A stretch of 64,000 nucleotides of DNA from Sneathiella aquimaris (GCF_026409565.1 NZ_CP112881.1:2487501-2551500), one strand, 5' to 3'; numbered from the stretch's first letter, positions 26,569-36,647 are shown. Numbers and translations are program-made. Notes: a model not told the origin generated them from the sequence alone.

Positions 26569-27735
26569 TTACTTCGCCAACTCGTCAATCAGCTTATGAA
26601 TAAACTGTTCAGAGGCTTTTACCTGCGATAGTTCAATATATTCATTTGGCTGATGAGCGATGCCGATCGAACCCGGTCCACAAATAACAGTGGAGAATCC
26701 GGCTTCCTGGAATTGTCCGGCTTCAGCAGCATAAGAAACTGCCAAAGTATCATTTTTTCCTGTAATGGATTTACACAGCATCTCGGCTTCCCCTTCTTTT
26801 TCAGGTGCCAAGGCTGGTGTTGAGGAAATGACCTCGGTGGAAATAGAACATTCCGGATCCACCGCTTTCATCGCAGGCAACAATTCGTTCTCACAATAAG
26901 CATTGAACCGGTCAATGAAATCCTGAGGATTGTCTTCCGAAACATAGCGAATATCCCAGACGAATTCACACTCGCGGGAAATAATGTTCATTGCGGTTCC
27001 GCCGTTCATAACACCAACATGCAACGTCGTATAACCCGGAGATGGCGCGTAAGCGCTGTTCTGATCGGCTTTTTCTTTATTTTCAGCCATCATATCGGCA
27101 ATGAAGCTGACAAGGCGCGCGCCTGTCATCACCGCACTCACACCATCTTCGACAAGACTGGAATGCGCTTCTTTGCCAACGATCTTGGTTTTCAGCCCAA
27201 CGATCCCTTTGTGCGCTGTCACAATATCCATCATGGTGGGCTCGCCAACAACCACGGCCCGTGGTTTCTTGTCCTGCTTCACAAACTCTTCAATCATGCG
27301 AGGTGAACCGAGGCAGCCGATTTCTTCGTCATATGACAGTGCGAAGTGAATCGGCTTTTTAATCCCTTTTTCCAGCATTTCAGGCACCAAAGACAACGCA
27401 ATGGCAGAAAAGCTTTTCATATCAGACGTGCCGCGCCCGTATAATTTTCCGTCTTTTTCGACAACCGTGAACGGATCAGTATCCCAAGGCTGGCCGTCGA
27501 CAGGTACAACATCCGTGTGCCCGGATAAAACGATACCGCCCTCAACGTCCGGCCCGACAGTCGCTAAAAGGTTGGCTTTTGTTCCTTCATCGTTGAAAAT
27601 CTTCTGGGATTTAACGCCATATTCCGCCAGATAATCTGCGACATAATCTATGAGATCGAGGTTTGAATTGCGGGAAACCGTATCAAAGCTAATGAGCTTT
27701 TCAATCATCTCAATTGGCGTTACTTGGGTAGCCAC
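26569..27735 (-). CDS. argE: acetylornithine deacetylase (M20 peptidase family)
   Basis: The protein has 388 residues, the ArgE length. Metal and catalytic residues are in place: His73 and Asp75 (SGHTDVVP), Asp105 (GRGTSDMK), Glu137 and Glu138 (DEEIG), and a late His in GIAHQPNEY. The IEMIEKLISFDTVSRNSNLDLI start is typical of alphaproteobacterial ArgE. It deacetylates N-acetylornithine, but paralogs hydrolyse other N-acyl amino acids; beside a peptide transporter and DUF2817 enzyme, a catabolic role is possible. The start is GTG 27735 with GGAGAG. It lies directly before the binding-protein gene on the same strand. Confidence 0.88.
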   Translation of the reverse strand: MATQVTPIEMIEKLISFDTVSRNSNLDLIDYVADYLAEYGVKSQKIFNDEGTKANLLATVGPDVEGGIVLSGHTDVVPVDGQPWDTDPFTVVEKDGKLYGRGTSDMKSFSAIALSLVPEMLEKGIKKPIHFALSYDEEIGCLGSPRMIEEFVKQDKKPRAVVVGEPTMMDIVTAHKGIVGLKTKIVGKEAHSSLVEDGVSAVMTGARLVSFIADMMAENKEKADQNSAYAPSPGYTTLHVGVMNGGTAMNIISRECEFVWDIRYVSEDNPQDFIDRFNAYCENELLPAMKAVDPECSISTEVISSTPALAPEKEGEAEMLCKSITGKNDTLAVSYAAEAGQFQEAGFSTVICGPGSIGIAHQPNEYIELSQVKASEQFIHKLIDELAK

Positions 27736-27874
27736 AGGAGCTCTCCTTTAGAATGTTTGATATCCACTGAAGTTGGGAACTCTATACATGCCAGAGGGGC
27801 TGTAAAGACAAAATGACATTCTGATCCCGAAAATATGACATTAATTTTACAAAATATATCAGCATTATTTTCGG

Positions 27875-28777
27875 TTATTTGAGAACGAAGATCAAAATAC
27901 CAAATACGATCAAAAGGATACCCGCCGCCTCGACTTTATTCGTTTTTTCTTTAAAATAAAAATAGGAAATAATAAATGTGAACACCAACTCAATTTGACC
28001 AACGGCACGCACATAAGCTGCATTTTGCATGGCCATTGCCGTGAACCAGCCAACCGATCCGGCCATGCCGGTAACCCCGACCCAAATTGCAACTTTCCAG
28101 GCTTTCATGACAGCCTGCAATTGCCCTTTTTCAAAGAAGACCAGATACACTGTCATGACAACCGTTTGAAATCCCAGAACACAGACCAGCGTCATCGCAG
28201 CGCTGATAAACGCATCCTCGCCGGACAATGCCAGGGCACCGGCCCGATAGGCCACTGCAGAGACACCGAAGAAACCACCGGACAAAAGGCCATATAAAGC
28301 GGGTTTACCCGTCCAGCCCAGCAACACCTCCTTCGCTGTCAGATGGGCACCCGACGCAGAGATCAGTATTATTCCAACAAAACTAATGGTGATTGCGATT
28401 ACAGCCGCGGTGCTGAGTGCATCGCCCAGCAGAACCAGTCCGAAAATAGCCGCCTGTACGGTTTCTGTTTTTGAATATGTCGTTCCAACAGCAAAATTCT
28501 TCAAACTGAACAGGGCAACAAGCAAGGCGGTTGCAATGATCTGTGCCAAGCCGCCAATGATCACATATGCGGTGAATTCTACATTAACAGTTGGCAGCGT
28601 ATATCCGCTGCCTTTAACAAGAAAAACAATATAAACAAGTGCAAAGGGAAAACCGAAAATAAAGCGGACATAAGTTGCGCCACCTGTACTCAACCGGCCT
28701 TTAAGATATTTCTGTAAGGCCGTCCGAATGTTTTGAAAAAACGCGGCACAAACCGTTATCAGTATCCAAGCTTCCAT
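27875..28777 (-). CDS. EamA/DMT-family transporter
   Basis: This 300-residue membrane protein has about ten helices in two EamA repeats (roughly 1-140 and 150-300), with a glycine-rich AGSVGWFTAMAMQNAAYVRAVGQIELVFTF segment in the second. DMT proteins move amino acids, nucleosides or other metabolites; the substrate cannot be told. The gene precedes argE on the same strand with 139 bases between them, so joint transcription is uncertain. ATG 28777 has GAGGAC. Confidence 0.88.
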   Translation of the reverse strand: MEAWILITVCAAFFQNIRTALQKYLKGRLSTGGATYVRFIFGFPFALVYIVFLVKGSGYTLPTVNVEFTAYVIIGGLAQIIATALLVALFSLKNFAVGTTYSKTETVQAAIFGLVLLGDALSTAAVIAITISFVGIILISASGAHLTAKEVLLGWTGKPALYGLLSGGFFGVSAVAYRAGALALSGEDAFISAAMTLVCVLGFQTVVMTVYLVFFEKGQLQAVMKAWKVAIWVGVTGMAGSVGWFTAMAMQNAAYVRAVGQIELVFTFIISYFYFKEKTNKVEAAGILLIVFGILIFVLK

Positions 28778-28820
28778 TTGTCCTCACTCACCATAGTTGA
28801 ACAGGAAGTGAGAACCATTT

Positions 28821-28845
28821 TGGTGGCATCTGTCAAATGCCACCA
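28821..28845. terminator. hairpin after betB
   Basis: TGGTGGCAT and ATGCCACCA form a perfect 9-base stem with a 7-base loop, about 50 bases after the betB stop. It has no T-run on either side, so it may stabilise the 3' end rather than terminate. Confidence 0.4.
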
Positions 28846-28894
28846 ATGCATACCCCCTATGCAGAGTTTCCAAAGAGGGTGTCATCAAGCAGAA

Positions 28895-30361
28895 TCAGTA
28901 ATCGCATTCCACATCGCCAAGTTCGACATAGACGCTTTTCAATTCTGTAAAATGGTCTAGTGCGGCGGCACAGTTTTCCCGACCAATGCCGGATTGTTTA
29001 CTGCCACCAAATGGGACACCCACCGGTGTCAGGTTATAATTATTAATCCAGCAACTTCCGGCTTTCAACTTCCGCACAACCCTGTGCGCCAAAGACAGGT
29101 TTTGGGTAAAAACACCGGCTGCCAGACCAAATTCGGTTTCATTGGCCCGCGCGATCACCTCGTCTTCATCCCTAAACGATAGAACTGACATGACCGGACC
29201 AAAAATCTCTTCCCGGCAAATCCGCATATCGTCCTGGGTGGCTGAAAAAACAGCCGGCGAAATGAAGGCGCCCTCTTCGCAACCGGGAACAGTCACCTTT
29301 TCACCGCCGGTGACCAGATACGCCCCTTCCTCGATACCCAATCGGATATATTCCATAACCTTCGCCGCATGGTCAGGATTGATCATTGCCCCCACCTGCG
29401 TTGATGACTCGCGCGGATCACCGATCACCATGGCTTCGGTTCGAATCTTAAGCAATGCGATAAATTCTTCATAGACAGCCTCGTGAACAAACACGCGGGT
29501 TCCGTTGGAGCACACTTCGCCCTGACTGTAAAAGTTGGCATTCATAGCCGCTGAAACTGCGTTGTAAAGCTGTGCATCATCAAAAATGATCAAGGGCGAT
29601 TTACCGCCCAATTCCATTGTAACATGCTTTACTGTTCCGGCCGCATCTTCAAGTACTTTGCGTCCAGTGGGCACCGACCCAGTGAAGGAAACCTTGGCAA
29701 TACCCGGATGGCAAGCCAAATGATGACCGGTTTTCCCAAAGCCATGTACCACATTAAACACGCCGTCGGGCACTCCTGCCTCAGAATAAATTTCGGCCAG
29801 GCGCATCGCATTTGTTGGGGTTAGCTCGGACGGTTTGAATATCATTGAATTGCCCGCGGCAAGCGCAGGCGCAGATTTCCAGGTCGCAATCTGTAAAGGA
29901 TAATTCCATGCGCCGATGCCTGCGCAAACCCCCAGTGGTTCGCGAATTGTATAAGCAAATGCACCTTCCCCCAGATCCAAATGCTCGCCTTTTATATCGG
30001 CGGCAAGACCGCCGAAATATTCCAGCGCATCGATGGCACTATCTACATCGGCATAAGGCGTTTCTGAAATTGGTTTTCCCGTATCCAGTACTTCCAGCAT
30101 GGCAAGTTCATCGCGATTTTTGCGCATAATATCTGCGGCCCGAAGCAGCACGCGCCCCCGCTCAATGCCGGGCATCCGGGACCAGGTTTCAAAGGCTGCC
30201 TGAGCCGCTGCGACTGCAATATCGACGTCCTGTTTACCGCCCCGATGTACCCGGGCAAGAACCTCACCCGTCGCGGGGTTGATATTTTCAAAAGTTTCTT
30301 CTGTCAGCGCTGCAACACCCTGACCGTTGATATAAAGCGGAATTTCCGCTGGGTTACCCAT
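28895..30361 (-). CDS. betB: betaine-aldehyde dehydrogenase
   Basis: The protein has 488 residues, the BetB length, when begun at ATG 30361, which has AAGGAA six bases upstream; readings from 30388 or 30436 add residues outside the family pattern. It is an aldehyde dehydrogenase with the general base Glu250 (MELGGKSP) and the nucleophile Cys284 in QGEVCSNGTRVFV, a BetB-type context. It oxidises betaine aldehyde, or a related aminoaldehyde, to glycine betaine with NAD+. No betA, betI or choline transporter is adjacent, so other aminoaldehydes remain possible. Confidence 0.9.
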   Translation of the reverse strand: MGNPAEIPLYINGQGVAALTEETFENINPATGEVLARVHRGGKQDVDIAVAAAQAAFETWSRMPGIERGRVLLRAADIMRKNRDELAMLEVLDTGKPISETPYADVDSAIDALEYFGGLAADIKGEHLDLGEGAFAYTIREPLGVCAGIGAWNYPLQIATWKSAPALAAGNSMIFKPSELTPTNAMRLAEIYSEAGVPDGVFNVVHGFGKTGHHLACHPGIAKVSFTGSVPTGRKVLEDAAGTVKHVTMELGGKSPLIIFDDAQLYNAVSAAMNANFYSQGEVCSNGTRVFVHEAVYEEFIALLKIRTEAMVIGDPRESSTQVGAMINPDHAAKVMEYIRLGIEEGAYLVTGGEKVTVPGCEEGAFISPAVFSATQDDMRICREEIFGPVMSVLSFRDEDEVIARANETEFGLAAGVFTQNLSLAHRVVRKLKAGSCWINNYNLTPVGVPFGGSKQSGIGRENCAAALDHFTELKSVYVELGDVECDY

Positions 30362-30535
30362 ATCATTTCCTTTTTGGGTTGCCGTCATTTCAATTTGATT
30401 TGCCGTATATAAAACAGACTTGAACCAGTGGCACAAGTTTACCCAGAGAATTTATCCTAGTTGGGATTTGCCCAATATGCGGCCAGCGACCCAAAATTGA
30501 CGCATTGCGCCATCAAAGAAGCGCATGTTTTATAT

Positions 30536-31969
30536 TCAGAAGGTGGGATACATCGCCGTGATCAGATTTGGCGTAACTGAGAAGGCCATTCCATCATACG
30601 AATAAACAGCGGGATTATCGTTGAGAACGGTTTCAAGGCTGACTTTGCGTCCCCAAAGCTCATATAGATGGTTTAAAGTCTTTTCTGCATAAGTTGCTTC
30701 CAGTTCGCGGCCGTCAAACATATGTTGCAGCTTTAGCGTTCGCGCACCATCACCATCGCAATCAACAATGGTAATATCGGGTATGGCGCCCAATCCAACA
30801 CTTTTCACCAACAGATCCCGCACAGGCTTCCAATCCTCGTCAGTCGAAATCTTGGAAACGACCCAATCCGACCCTTCGGTCTTTGCCTCGAACAAATCGA
30901 GCTTCTCCATTGTCTGACGGTCCATAAACCGCCGGATGAAAGAAGTATCCCGATCAGTTTCCCGAATTTCGAACATCTTATGGCGGACATCTGTTGCCTG
31001 AGGGTCATCAAAATGGTTGCGCGCCTCTCCCAAAATAGTCTCTTCGATCCGGTCCCACAGCGTAAGACCTATATTATAAGGGTTTAGATCACCTGGAATG
31101 GGCCGAACGACTTGATTGTGACGTACCAGAAACTCCATATGAATTTCTGCTGGCAGGTCCAGACTATTCATAATCTCCCTGTGCCAGTAACAGGCCCAGC
31201 CTTCATTGATAATTTTCGTTTCCATTTGAGGCTGAAAATAAAGGGCTTCTTCGTGAACAATTGTAAGCAGGTCTTTTTCCCATTCAGCAAGGCGCGGATT
31301 ATTGTCCCGCACGAACAGCAGAATATTTTCCTCAGGCTCTAACGGGTTTTTATGCAGAACAGCGTCGCTGGAGAAGGCGGCGGCTGTCGGGTCGTCTTTT
31401 TGTTCCGCAAGCGCTTTCTCGATTTGGTCCTGGGGCGTCCGCCGTTTAATGGCCTGATTGCGCCGACATTGAAAGGAGAGCGCATGGGCGGCATCCAGAA
31501 TACGTTCAACCGCCCCCTGCCCGATCGATGGATCTTCAACATATCCACGGATGCGATCTGCATGGGATTTAAACCGGGCGACAACCCGATTTGCCTCTGT
31601 ATGACGAAAGGTGAAATTATTTTTGAAAAAGTCATTATGCCCATAGACATGCGCCATCGTCAGAACCTGCAGACATTCAGAATTATCCCGCATAAGTCCC
31701 GCGATACATGGGTCGCTGTTAATGACCATTTCATACGGGATGCCCTGAACGCCATAGTCATAGAGCGTCTTGGTTCTTTCAAATGATTTACCAAATGACC
31801 AGTGCGGGTAATGGGAGGGCATACCATGATAGGTCATCATGCCAAGCATCTGCATATGGTCGCAGATTTCAAACTCCTGAGGATAGCAGTCCAGTCCGAA
31901 TTCCTCGACCTTTTCAGCTATTCTCTCTTCCCATTCCTGTAAATTTTTCAATGTATACTGACGTGACAT
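30536..31969 (-). CDS. spoVR: SpoVR family protein
   Basis: This 477-residue protein resembles YcgB of E. coli and SpoVR of Bacillus. Conserved stretches include GMPSHYPHWSFGKSFERT, YEMVINSDPCIAGLMRDNS and NEGWACYWHREIM. Its biochemical role is unknown. It lies 15 bases after the DUF444 gene, completing the prkA-yeaH-spoVR operon found in many proteobacteria and linked to starvation and stress. Confidence 0.93.
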   Translation of the reverse strand: MSRQYTLKNLQEWEERIAEKVEEFGLDCYPQEFEICDHMQMLGMMTYHGMPSHYPHWSFGKSFERTKTLYDYGVQGIPYEMVINSDPCIAGLMRDNSECLQVLTMAHVYGHNDFFKNNFTFRHTEANRVVARFKSHADRIRGYVEDPSIGQGAVERILDAAHALSFQCRRNQAIKRRTPQDQIEKALAEQKDDPTAAAFSSDAVLHKNPLEPEENILLFVRDNNPRLAEWEKDLLTIVHEEALYFQPQMETKIINEGWACYWHREIMNSLDLPAEIHMEFLVRHNQVVRPIPGDLNPYNIGLTLWDRIEETILGEARNHFDDPQATDVRHKMFEIRETDRDTSFIRRFMDRQTMEKLDLFEAKTEGSDWVVSKISTDEDWKPVRDLLVKSVGLGAIPDITIVDCDGDGARTLKLQHMFDGRELEATYAEKTLNHLYELWGRKVSLETVLNDNPAVYSYDGMAFSVTPNLITAMYPTF

Positions 31970-31984
31970 CTTAAACCATCCAGC

Positions 31985-33223
31985 TTAGATATGGGGATTG
32001 AAGTTTGACTCGAAATCCTGCGCGCGTTCTCGATCACGGGATAGAAAGGCTTTGAATTTCGGCCAGACATCTGACTTCGCGGTAATGCCGATGGTGGTGA
32101 AATTCTCTTCTGTCAATTCATCAAAATGCTGTAGCATTGGTGTTCCCCATGCAATGCCTCCCACCGGCTTTATCTCACCGTAGCCAAATAGGTTGCAGCA
32201 GGCGCACAGCTCTCTTGCCAAAGCCAGCGTTCGCGGAACATCTTCTTGAAAATTATCGCCATCAGAACAATGAAAAGCGTATATATTCCATATAGATGGA
32301 TCAAATCTATCATGTATGATATCAAGTGCTTTTCGATATCCGGATGAGATCATTGTTCCCCCGGATTCGCCCTTATGAAAAAAATCATCTTCACTGACTT
32401 CCTTTGCCTTTGTGTCATGCGCAATGAAGACAAGTTCGGTTTGGCGATATTTTAGGCGGACAAACTGATACAGAAGGAAAAAGAAGCTTCTGGCCAGATA
32501 CTTTTTCATGACATTCATCGAACCGGATGTATCCATGAGGCAGATGACAACGGCATTCGATTCGTATCTGATATCGGGTTTATGTCGGTGAAACCGAAAA
32601 TCTTTTGCGCTGAAAGGAAATCGTTTTTCCTCAGCTTCGTCGATTTCCAAGGGTTGCCCCTCTTCTTCTGCATTCATCATCTTCTGATGGGCAAATCGGC
32701 GTCTTATCCTATTTTTTACTGTGCGTTTTTTGTCAAGATGAGCCCGAATTCCAACGCGCTTCGTGCCACTCCGCTTGTGGGTATATTCACTTTCGATCGC
32801 GCGGAGCGGTTTGCTTTCAAGATCTGGCAGTTCCAGATCCTCAAACATGATTTCAACCAATTCGTCCAGTGTGACATCGGTTTCGTAATAGTCTTCTCCC
32901 GGCTGGTCACCGGCTTCACCCTCCTCAGCGCCCCCTTCCTGTTGCACTTTACCAACCTTGTCGCCCGGCTCAGTTCCACCATTACCTTGGGCCACACGCG
33001 GGTTATTCGGCCCATAAACAAACCGGTACTCCTTTATACCTTTGATAGGGATTTTTATAATATTATTCCCATCACGCCCGATTATGGACTGTTCAGAGAT
33101 AACATCTGCAATATTCTCCTTCAGCACATCACGTAGTTTTTCGCGATGCCTCTGCCGGTCGCCAGAAGACCGGTCAGATTGCAGGCTGTCCGTCGGAGAA
33201 TATGGACGAAAAACGGCGCCCAT
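31985..33223 (-). CDS. yeaH: YeaH/YhbH family (DUF444) protein with VWA-like MIDAS motif
   Basis: The protein has 412 residues. The N-terminal half is charged and contains a Gly/Glu-rich linker near 95-115. The C-terminal half has a von Willebrand A-like fold with DTSGSM, the metal-ion-dependent adhesion site. VWA proteins commonly work with AAA+ ATPases, which fits its position between PrkA (an AAA+ kinase) and SpoVR. The ATG has AAGGAGG; the gene lies 10 bases after prkA. Confidence 0.92.
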   Translation of the reverse strand: MGAVFRPYSPTDSLQSDRSSGDRQRHREKLRDVLKENIADVISEQSIIGRDGNNIIKIPIKGIKEYRFVYGPNNPRVAQGNGGTEPGDKVGKVQQEGGAEEGEAGDQPGEDYYETDVTLDELVEIMFEDLELPDLESKPLRAIESEYTHKRSGTKRVGIRAHLDKKRTVKNRIRRRFAHQKMMNAEEEGQPLEIDEAEEKRFPFSAKDFRFHRHKPDIRYESNAVVICLMDTSGSMNVMKKYLARSFFFLLYQFVRLKYRQTELVFIAHDTKAKEVSEDDFFHKGESGGTMISSGYRKALDIIHDRFDPSIWNIYAFHCSDGDNFQEDVPRTLALARELCACCNLFGYGEIKPVGGIAWGTPMLQHFDELTEENFTTIGITAKSDVWPKFKAFLSRDRERAQDFESNFNPHI

Positions 33224-33233
33224 CTTACCCTCC

Positions 33234-35168
33234 TTAATCTTTCCATAGATGATTCGATGCGTATTTCAGAACAACATTGGCCGAAAACTCGTTGTAGCCG
33301 CGCTCCAGCATATTCTCGACCAGCGCACTAAACTTCTCTTGCTGTTCCTCATCTCTGGTGCGCGCCTTGGTAATAATTCGGCTAATGTCGCGGACCGATT
33401 CCATGAGTTTCTTCTCGATGGCTTCTTTCAAAGGTTCATAACTTTTGTAATTTACCTTTTTACCCCGACGACCGACGGCCCATAAATAAGAAATAACCTC
33501 CTGACGGAACCCATCAACGGACGATCCAATGATGGCGATCTGCTCCTCTATGTTTTTAAGGAACCCTTCATCGGGCTGCATTTCCTCTTTGGAACTGTTT
33601 TCCTTCAACGTCGTCTTGTTCACATAGGCTTCTGCATGATCAAGATAGTTTTGGAAAAGGGTTTCAGCCTGCTCTTCATAGGCATATACAAACGCCTTGG
33701 TGATCTCTTTTTCGAGGATTTCAAGATAGGCCTTATTGATCGTATCCTGTAACAAATCCAGATAATGTTTTCTGACATCATCCGCAAATTCCATATCCTT
33801 GACCATGCGGATCATAACTTCCCGTATGTGGATCGGCGTAATACCTTCAACTGTATCGGTTAAGGCCGTATCGATGGCTTTCATGATAAAACGCGGTGAA
33901 ATTCCGCTCATGCCTTCGAATTTGGCATCCTCTTTCAACTCTTCTATGTCGATTTTCTTGGTTCGGCCTTTTTCAATGACTTCTTCACCATTATACAAAT
34001 GCATCTTTGTCACCAGGTCGCATTTTGGTGATTTTTCAAGACGACTGAGGATGGCGAACATCGCCGCAATCTTGAGAGTATGCGGGGCAATATGAGATTT
34101 AAAGCCAGACCGACCCAACATTTTTTCGTAAATTTTCACCTCTTCATCAAGACGTAGATTGTAGGGAACCTTGACCGTCACGATCCGGTCCAATATGGCT
34201 TCGTTGGTGTGATCAGCCTTAAAGCGGCGCCATTCCGCTTCGTTGGAGTGGGCTAGAATCACACTATCAACATAGATCGTTCCGTGACGGCCGGGTGCCG
34301 GCACAAACTTTTCCTGTGTTGCGGTAATAATGGAATGAAGATATTCGGTTTCATTCTTGAAGACCTCGATAAACTCCACAATCCCACGATTGCCCGCATT
34401 AAACGCGCCGTTCAGATCCAGAACCCTTGGATCGCCCTCAGAATACTGGTCGAGTTTGGAAATGTCTTCAGATCCAATTAGAACGGATGTGTCCTGATTA
34501 TTAGGATCAACAGGTGGAACAACGGCGATACCCCGCCGATGCATGCGCGAGAACGTACTCGTTGTTACAGGAAAATTCTCATATTTGCCGTCAAATTCAT
34601 GCTCCAGACGGTACCGGCAAACCGGGCAAAGTTCACCCTCAATCTGTACTTCCAGCATTTCATTGAATTTATCCCGAAGCGGTCTGGGGATCAGATGCAA
34701 CGGCTCTTCGCGGATCGGACAACCGTCAATCACGTAAATCGGATCTGCATCCGTCAGGCGCTTTTTCAATAATTCTGAAATTGAGCTTTTACCTGCGCCA
34801 ACGGGACCCATCAGATACAGAACCTGACGGCTTTCCTCCCCTTTCATGGCTGCGGCATGAAAATAACGAACGATTTTCTCAAGTGGCTGTTCGACACCAA
34901 AGAATTCATCCTTAAAGAAATTATACATTTTTGGGGGATGATCTCCCCATAGTTTCAAGCTGCGTGCACTGTCATCCAGTGCGGCGTCTTCAACCATCCC
35001 GGCATCACAAATCACTTTGTATAAGTGCTTATGTGCGAGGGAATATATTTCAGGGTTTTTACGGACGAGTTCCAAATATTCAAGAAAAGTTCCGTTCCAG
35101 TTTTTACTTTTTCGTGTCGCTTGGTCTTTTCGAATTATCTCCTTAAAATCATTTTTGGTTTTGTCCAT
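33234..35168 (-). CDS. prkA: PrkA/YeaG AAA+ serine protein kinase
   Basis: This 644-residue protein has an N-terminal PrkA AAA domain with Walker A GPVGAGKSS at 121-129 and, after a conserved Cys-rich segment (VQIEGELCPVCRYRLEH), a C-terminal PrkA domain of kinase type. In enterobacteria YeaG is induced by nitrogen starvation and stress and phosphorylates target proteins; Bacillus PrkA is also linked to stationary-phase development. It leads the operon; ATG 35168 has GGAGTG. I see no clear sigma-54 site before it. Confidence 0.94.
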   Translation of the reverse strand: MDKTKNDFKEIIRKDQATRKSKNWNGTFLEYLELVRKNPEIYSLAHKHLYKVICDAGMVEDAALDDSARSLKLWGDHPPKMYNFFKDEFFGVEQPLEKIVRYFHAAAMKGEESRQVLYLMGPVGAGKSSISELLKKRLTDADPIYVIDGCPIREEPLHLIPRPLRDKFNEMLEVQIEGELCPVCRYRLEHEFDGKYENFPVTTSTFSRMHRRGIAVVPPVDPNNQDTSVLIGSEDISKLDQYSEGDPRVLDLNGAFNAGNRGIVEFIEVFKNETEYLHSIITATQEKFVPAPGRHGTIYVDSVILAHSNEAEWRRFKADHTNEAILDRIVTVKVPYNLRLDEEVKIYEKMLGRSGFKSHIAPHTLKIAAMFAILSRLEKSPKCDLVTKMHLYNGEEVIEKGRTKKIDIEELKEDAKFEGMSGISPRFIMKAIDTALTDTVEGITPIHIREVMIRMVKDMEFADDVRKHYLDLLQDTINKAYLEILEKEITKAFVYAYEEQAETLFQNYLDHAEAYVNKTTLKENSSKEEMQPDEGFLKNIEEQIAIIGSSVDGFRQEVISYLWAVGRRGKKVNYKSYEPLKEAIEKKLMESVRDISRIITKARTRDEEQQEKFSALVENMLERGYNEFSANVVLKYASNHLWKD

Positions 35169-35471
35169 CTATTTCACTCCAACTTGAAAATAGCCGGGCC
35201 TAGAGCATCATACTTAAAAGGGAAAAATTCATTCGGCCCTTATATTAAAGGTGGTTAATGTAATGGAAAAATCAAGAAAGGAGCGATCAGATATTTCAGC
35301 GCACATGAAGCTTAACGTGTTATTCCACAATCGTTATTTTTATAATACCGAAACAAATAAAAAAAAGATTTTCCGCTTCAGAAGCGTTTTCTTCAAGAGC
35401 CGTAAAACCACAAAGAGCAGGCTGAAATTACGCCTGCCCCCTGTATTCCGCTGCCAGATTTTATGTGTTTC
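35169..35471. other. AT-rich intergenic region between prkA and kbl
   Basis: This 303-base stretch holds the promoter of the prkA operon at its left side and the 3' end of the kbl transcript at its right side. A short inverted repeat AAGGG/CCCTT lies near 35219-35241, and a CGCT/AGCG hairpin next to A- and T-runs lies near 35374-35386. I see no credible gene. Confidence 0.5.
35417..35437 (-). terminator. terminator-like hairpin after kbl
   Basis: GCAGGC and GCCTGC pair across a 9-base loop about 35 bases after the kbl stop. On the minus strand T-rich sequence (TCTTTGTGGTTTT) follows. Confidence 0.55.
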
Positions 35472-36647
35472 TTACAAGCTATCCCGCAACAGCTGAGCGG
35501 CATTTTCCAACTGTTCGTCTGTATGGGAAGCGGATACCTGAAACCGCAACCGGGCTTCGCCTTCCGGTACCACTGGAAAACCAAAGCCTGTTACAAAAAC
35601 GTCTTTTTCCAACATTATTCCTGCAACTTTAATGGCAGTTGCCGTCTGCCCTACGATAACCGGGACTACCGCACTTTCACCTTCAAGCGGTGAAAGACCC
35701 AGTGTCTTAAGCCGTTCCCGAAAGGATGCGGCCTTATGCTGCAATAACGCGACCTTTTCAGGATGCTGATCGAGTAGCTCTAACGATTTACAGCCCGCGG
35801 CTGCAACGCTCGCAGGTAAAGCGTTTGAAAAGAGGTGTGGGCGAGACTTCTGGATCAGGCTCTCAGTCACAGATTTTGGCCCTGCAACAAAACCGCCGGT
35901 TCCAGCACCCAGAGCTTTCCCAAGGGTCCCGGTGAAAATATCAATTTTGTCCAAGACGCCAAAATGTTCCGCAACGCCACGCCCTGTTTTTCCCAGCACT
36001 CCTAAACCATGGGAGTCGTCCAGTACAATTAAAGCATCAAACTCCTGCGCGAGCTCAACAATTTTATCCAACTTGGCGATATCCCCCTCCATTGAGAACA
36101 CACCGTCCGTCACGATAAGTCGCGACGGTGCATCTTTATGCTCAATAAGTTTTTGCTTTAGATCCGCAAGATCGCTGTGCTTGTAAACAGCTTTTACAAC
36201 CCCTTTTGCTGTGGCACGAATACCATCGATCAGGCTTGCATGATTGAGTTCGTCTGACAGAATAACATCTCCGGGAACCGTAATTGCGGAAAACAACCCC
36301 GTATTAGCTGCCCAGCAGGACGAATAACTAAGGGACGCTTCGGTACCGTGAAAATTAGCAATGGCCTCTTCCAACTGGCGGTGAATGTCCTGTGTCCCGC
36401 AAATAAATCTTACAGACGCGGTGCTGGCCCCATATTTATCAAGTGCATCCTTAGCGGCCTGAACCACCTCGGGGTTATTTGCCAACCCCAGATAATCGTT
36501 GGAGGATAGAAGAGTTACTTCCCCAAAATTTTCCAACTCAATCTTTGAGCCAATGGCCCCTTTAATGTATTTGAGATGTTTATAGGTCCCGCTCTCTTCT
36601 TCCTGATGAAGGTTGGCTGATAACCTGTCGAGTAACGCTTTGCTCAT
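35472..36647 (-). CDS. kbl: glycine C-acetyltransferase (2-amino-3-ketobutyrate CoA ligase)
   Basis: This 391-residue PLP enzyme of the alpha-oxoamine synthase family has Lys244 (TGTLGKALGAGTGGF) as the cofactor-binding residue and LIVLDDSHGLGVLG as the active-site Asp-His pair. It cleaves 2-amino-3-ketobutyrate with CoA to glycine and acetyl-CoA, the second step of threonine breakdown. I chose ATG 36647, one base after the tdh stop with a GGGG site inside the tdh end; the longer reading to 36770 overlaps tdh by 120 bases and is unlikely. Confidence 0.94.
   Translation of the reverse strand: MSKALLDRLSANLHQEEESGTYKHLKYIKGAIGSKIELENFGEVTLLSSNDYLGLANNPEVVQAAKDALDKYGASTASVRFICGTQDIHRQLEEAIANFHGTEASLSYSSCWAANTGLFSAITVPGDVILSDELNHASLIDGIRATAKGVVKAVYKHSDLADLKQKLIEHKDAPSRLIVTDGVFSMEGDIAKLDKIVELAQEFDALIVLDDSHGLGVLGKTGRGVAEHFGVLDKIDIFTGTLGKALGAGTGGFVAGPKSVTESLIQKSRPHLFSNALPASVAAAGCKSLELLDQHPEKVALLQHKAASFRERLKTLGLSPLEGESAVVPVIVGQTATAIKVAGIMLEKDVFVTGFGFPVVPEGEARLRFQVSASHTDEQLENAAQLLRDSL

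Noticed and set aside
35251-35496. An 81-codon plus-strand open frame between prkA and kbl
   Set aside because: Its composition is dominated by Lys, Arg and Phe codons from AT-rich non-coding DNA and it runs into the end of kbl.
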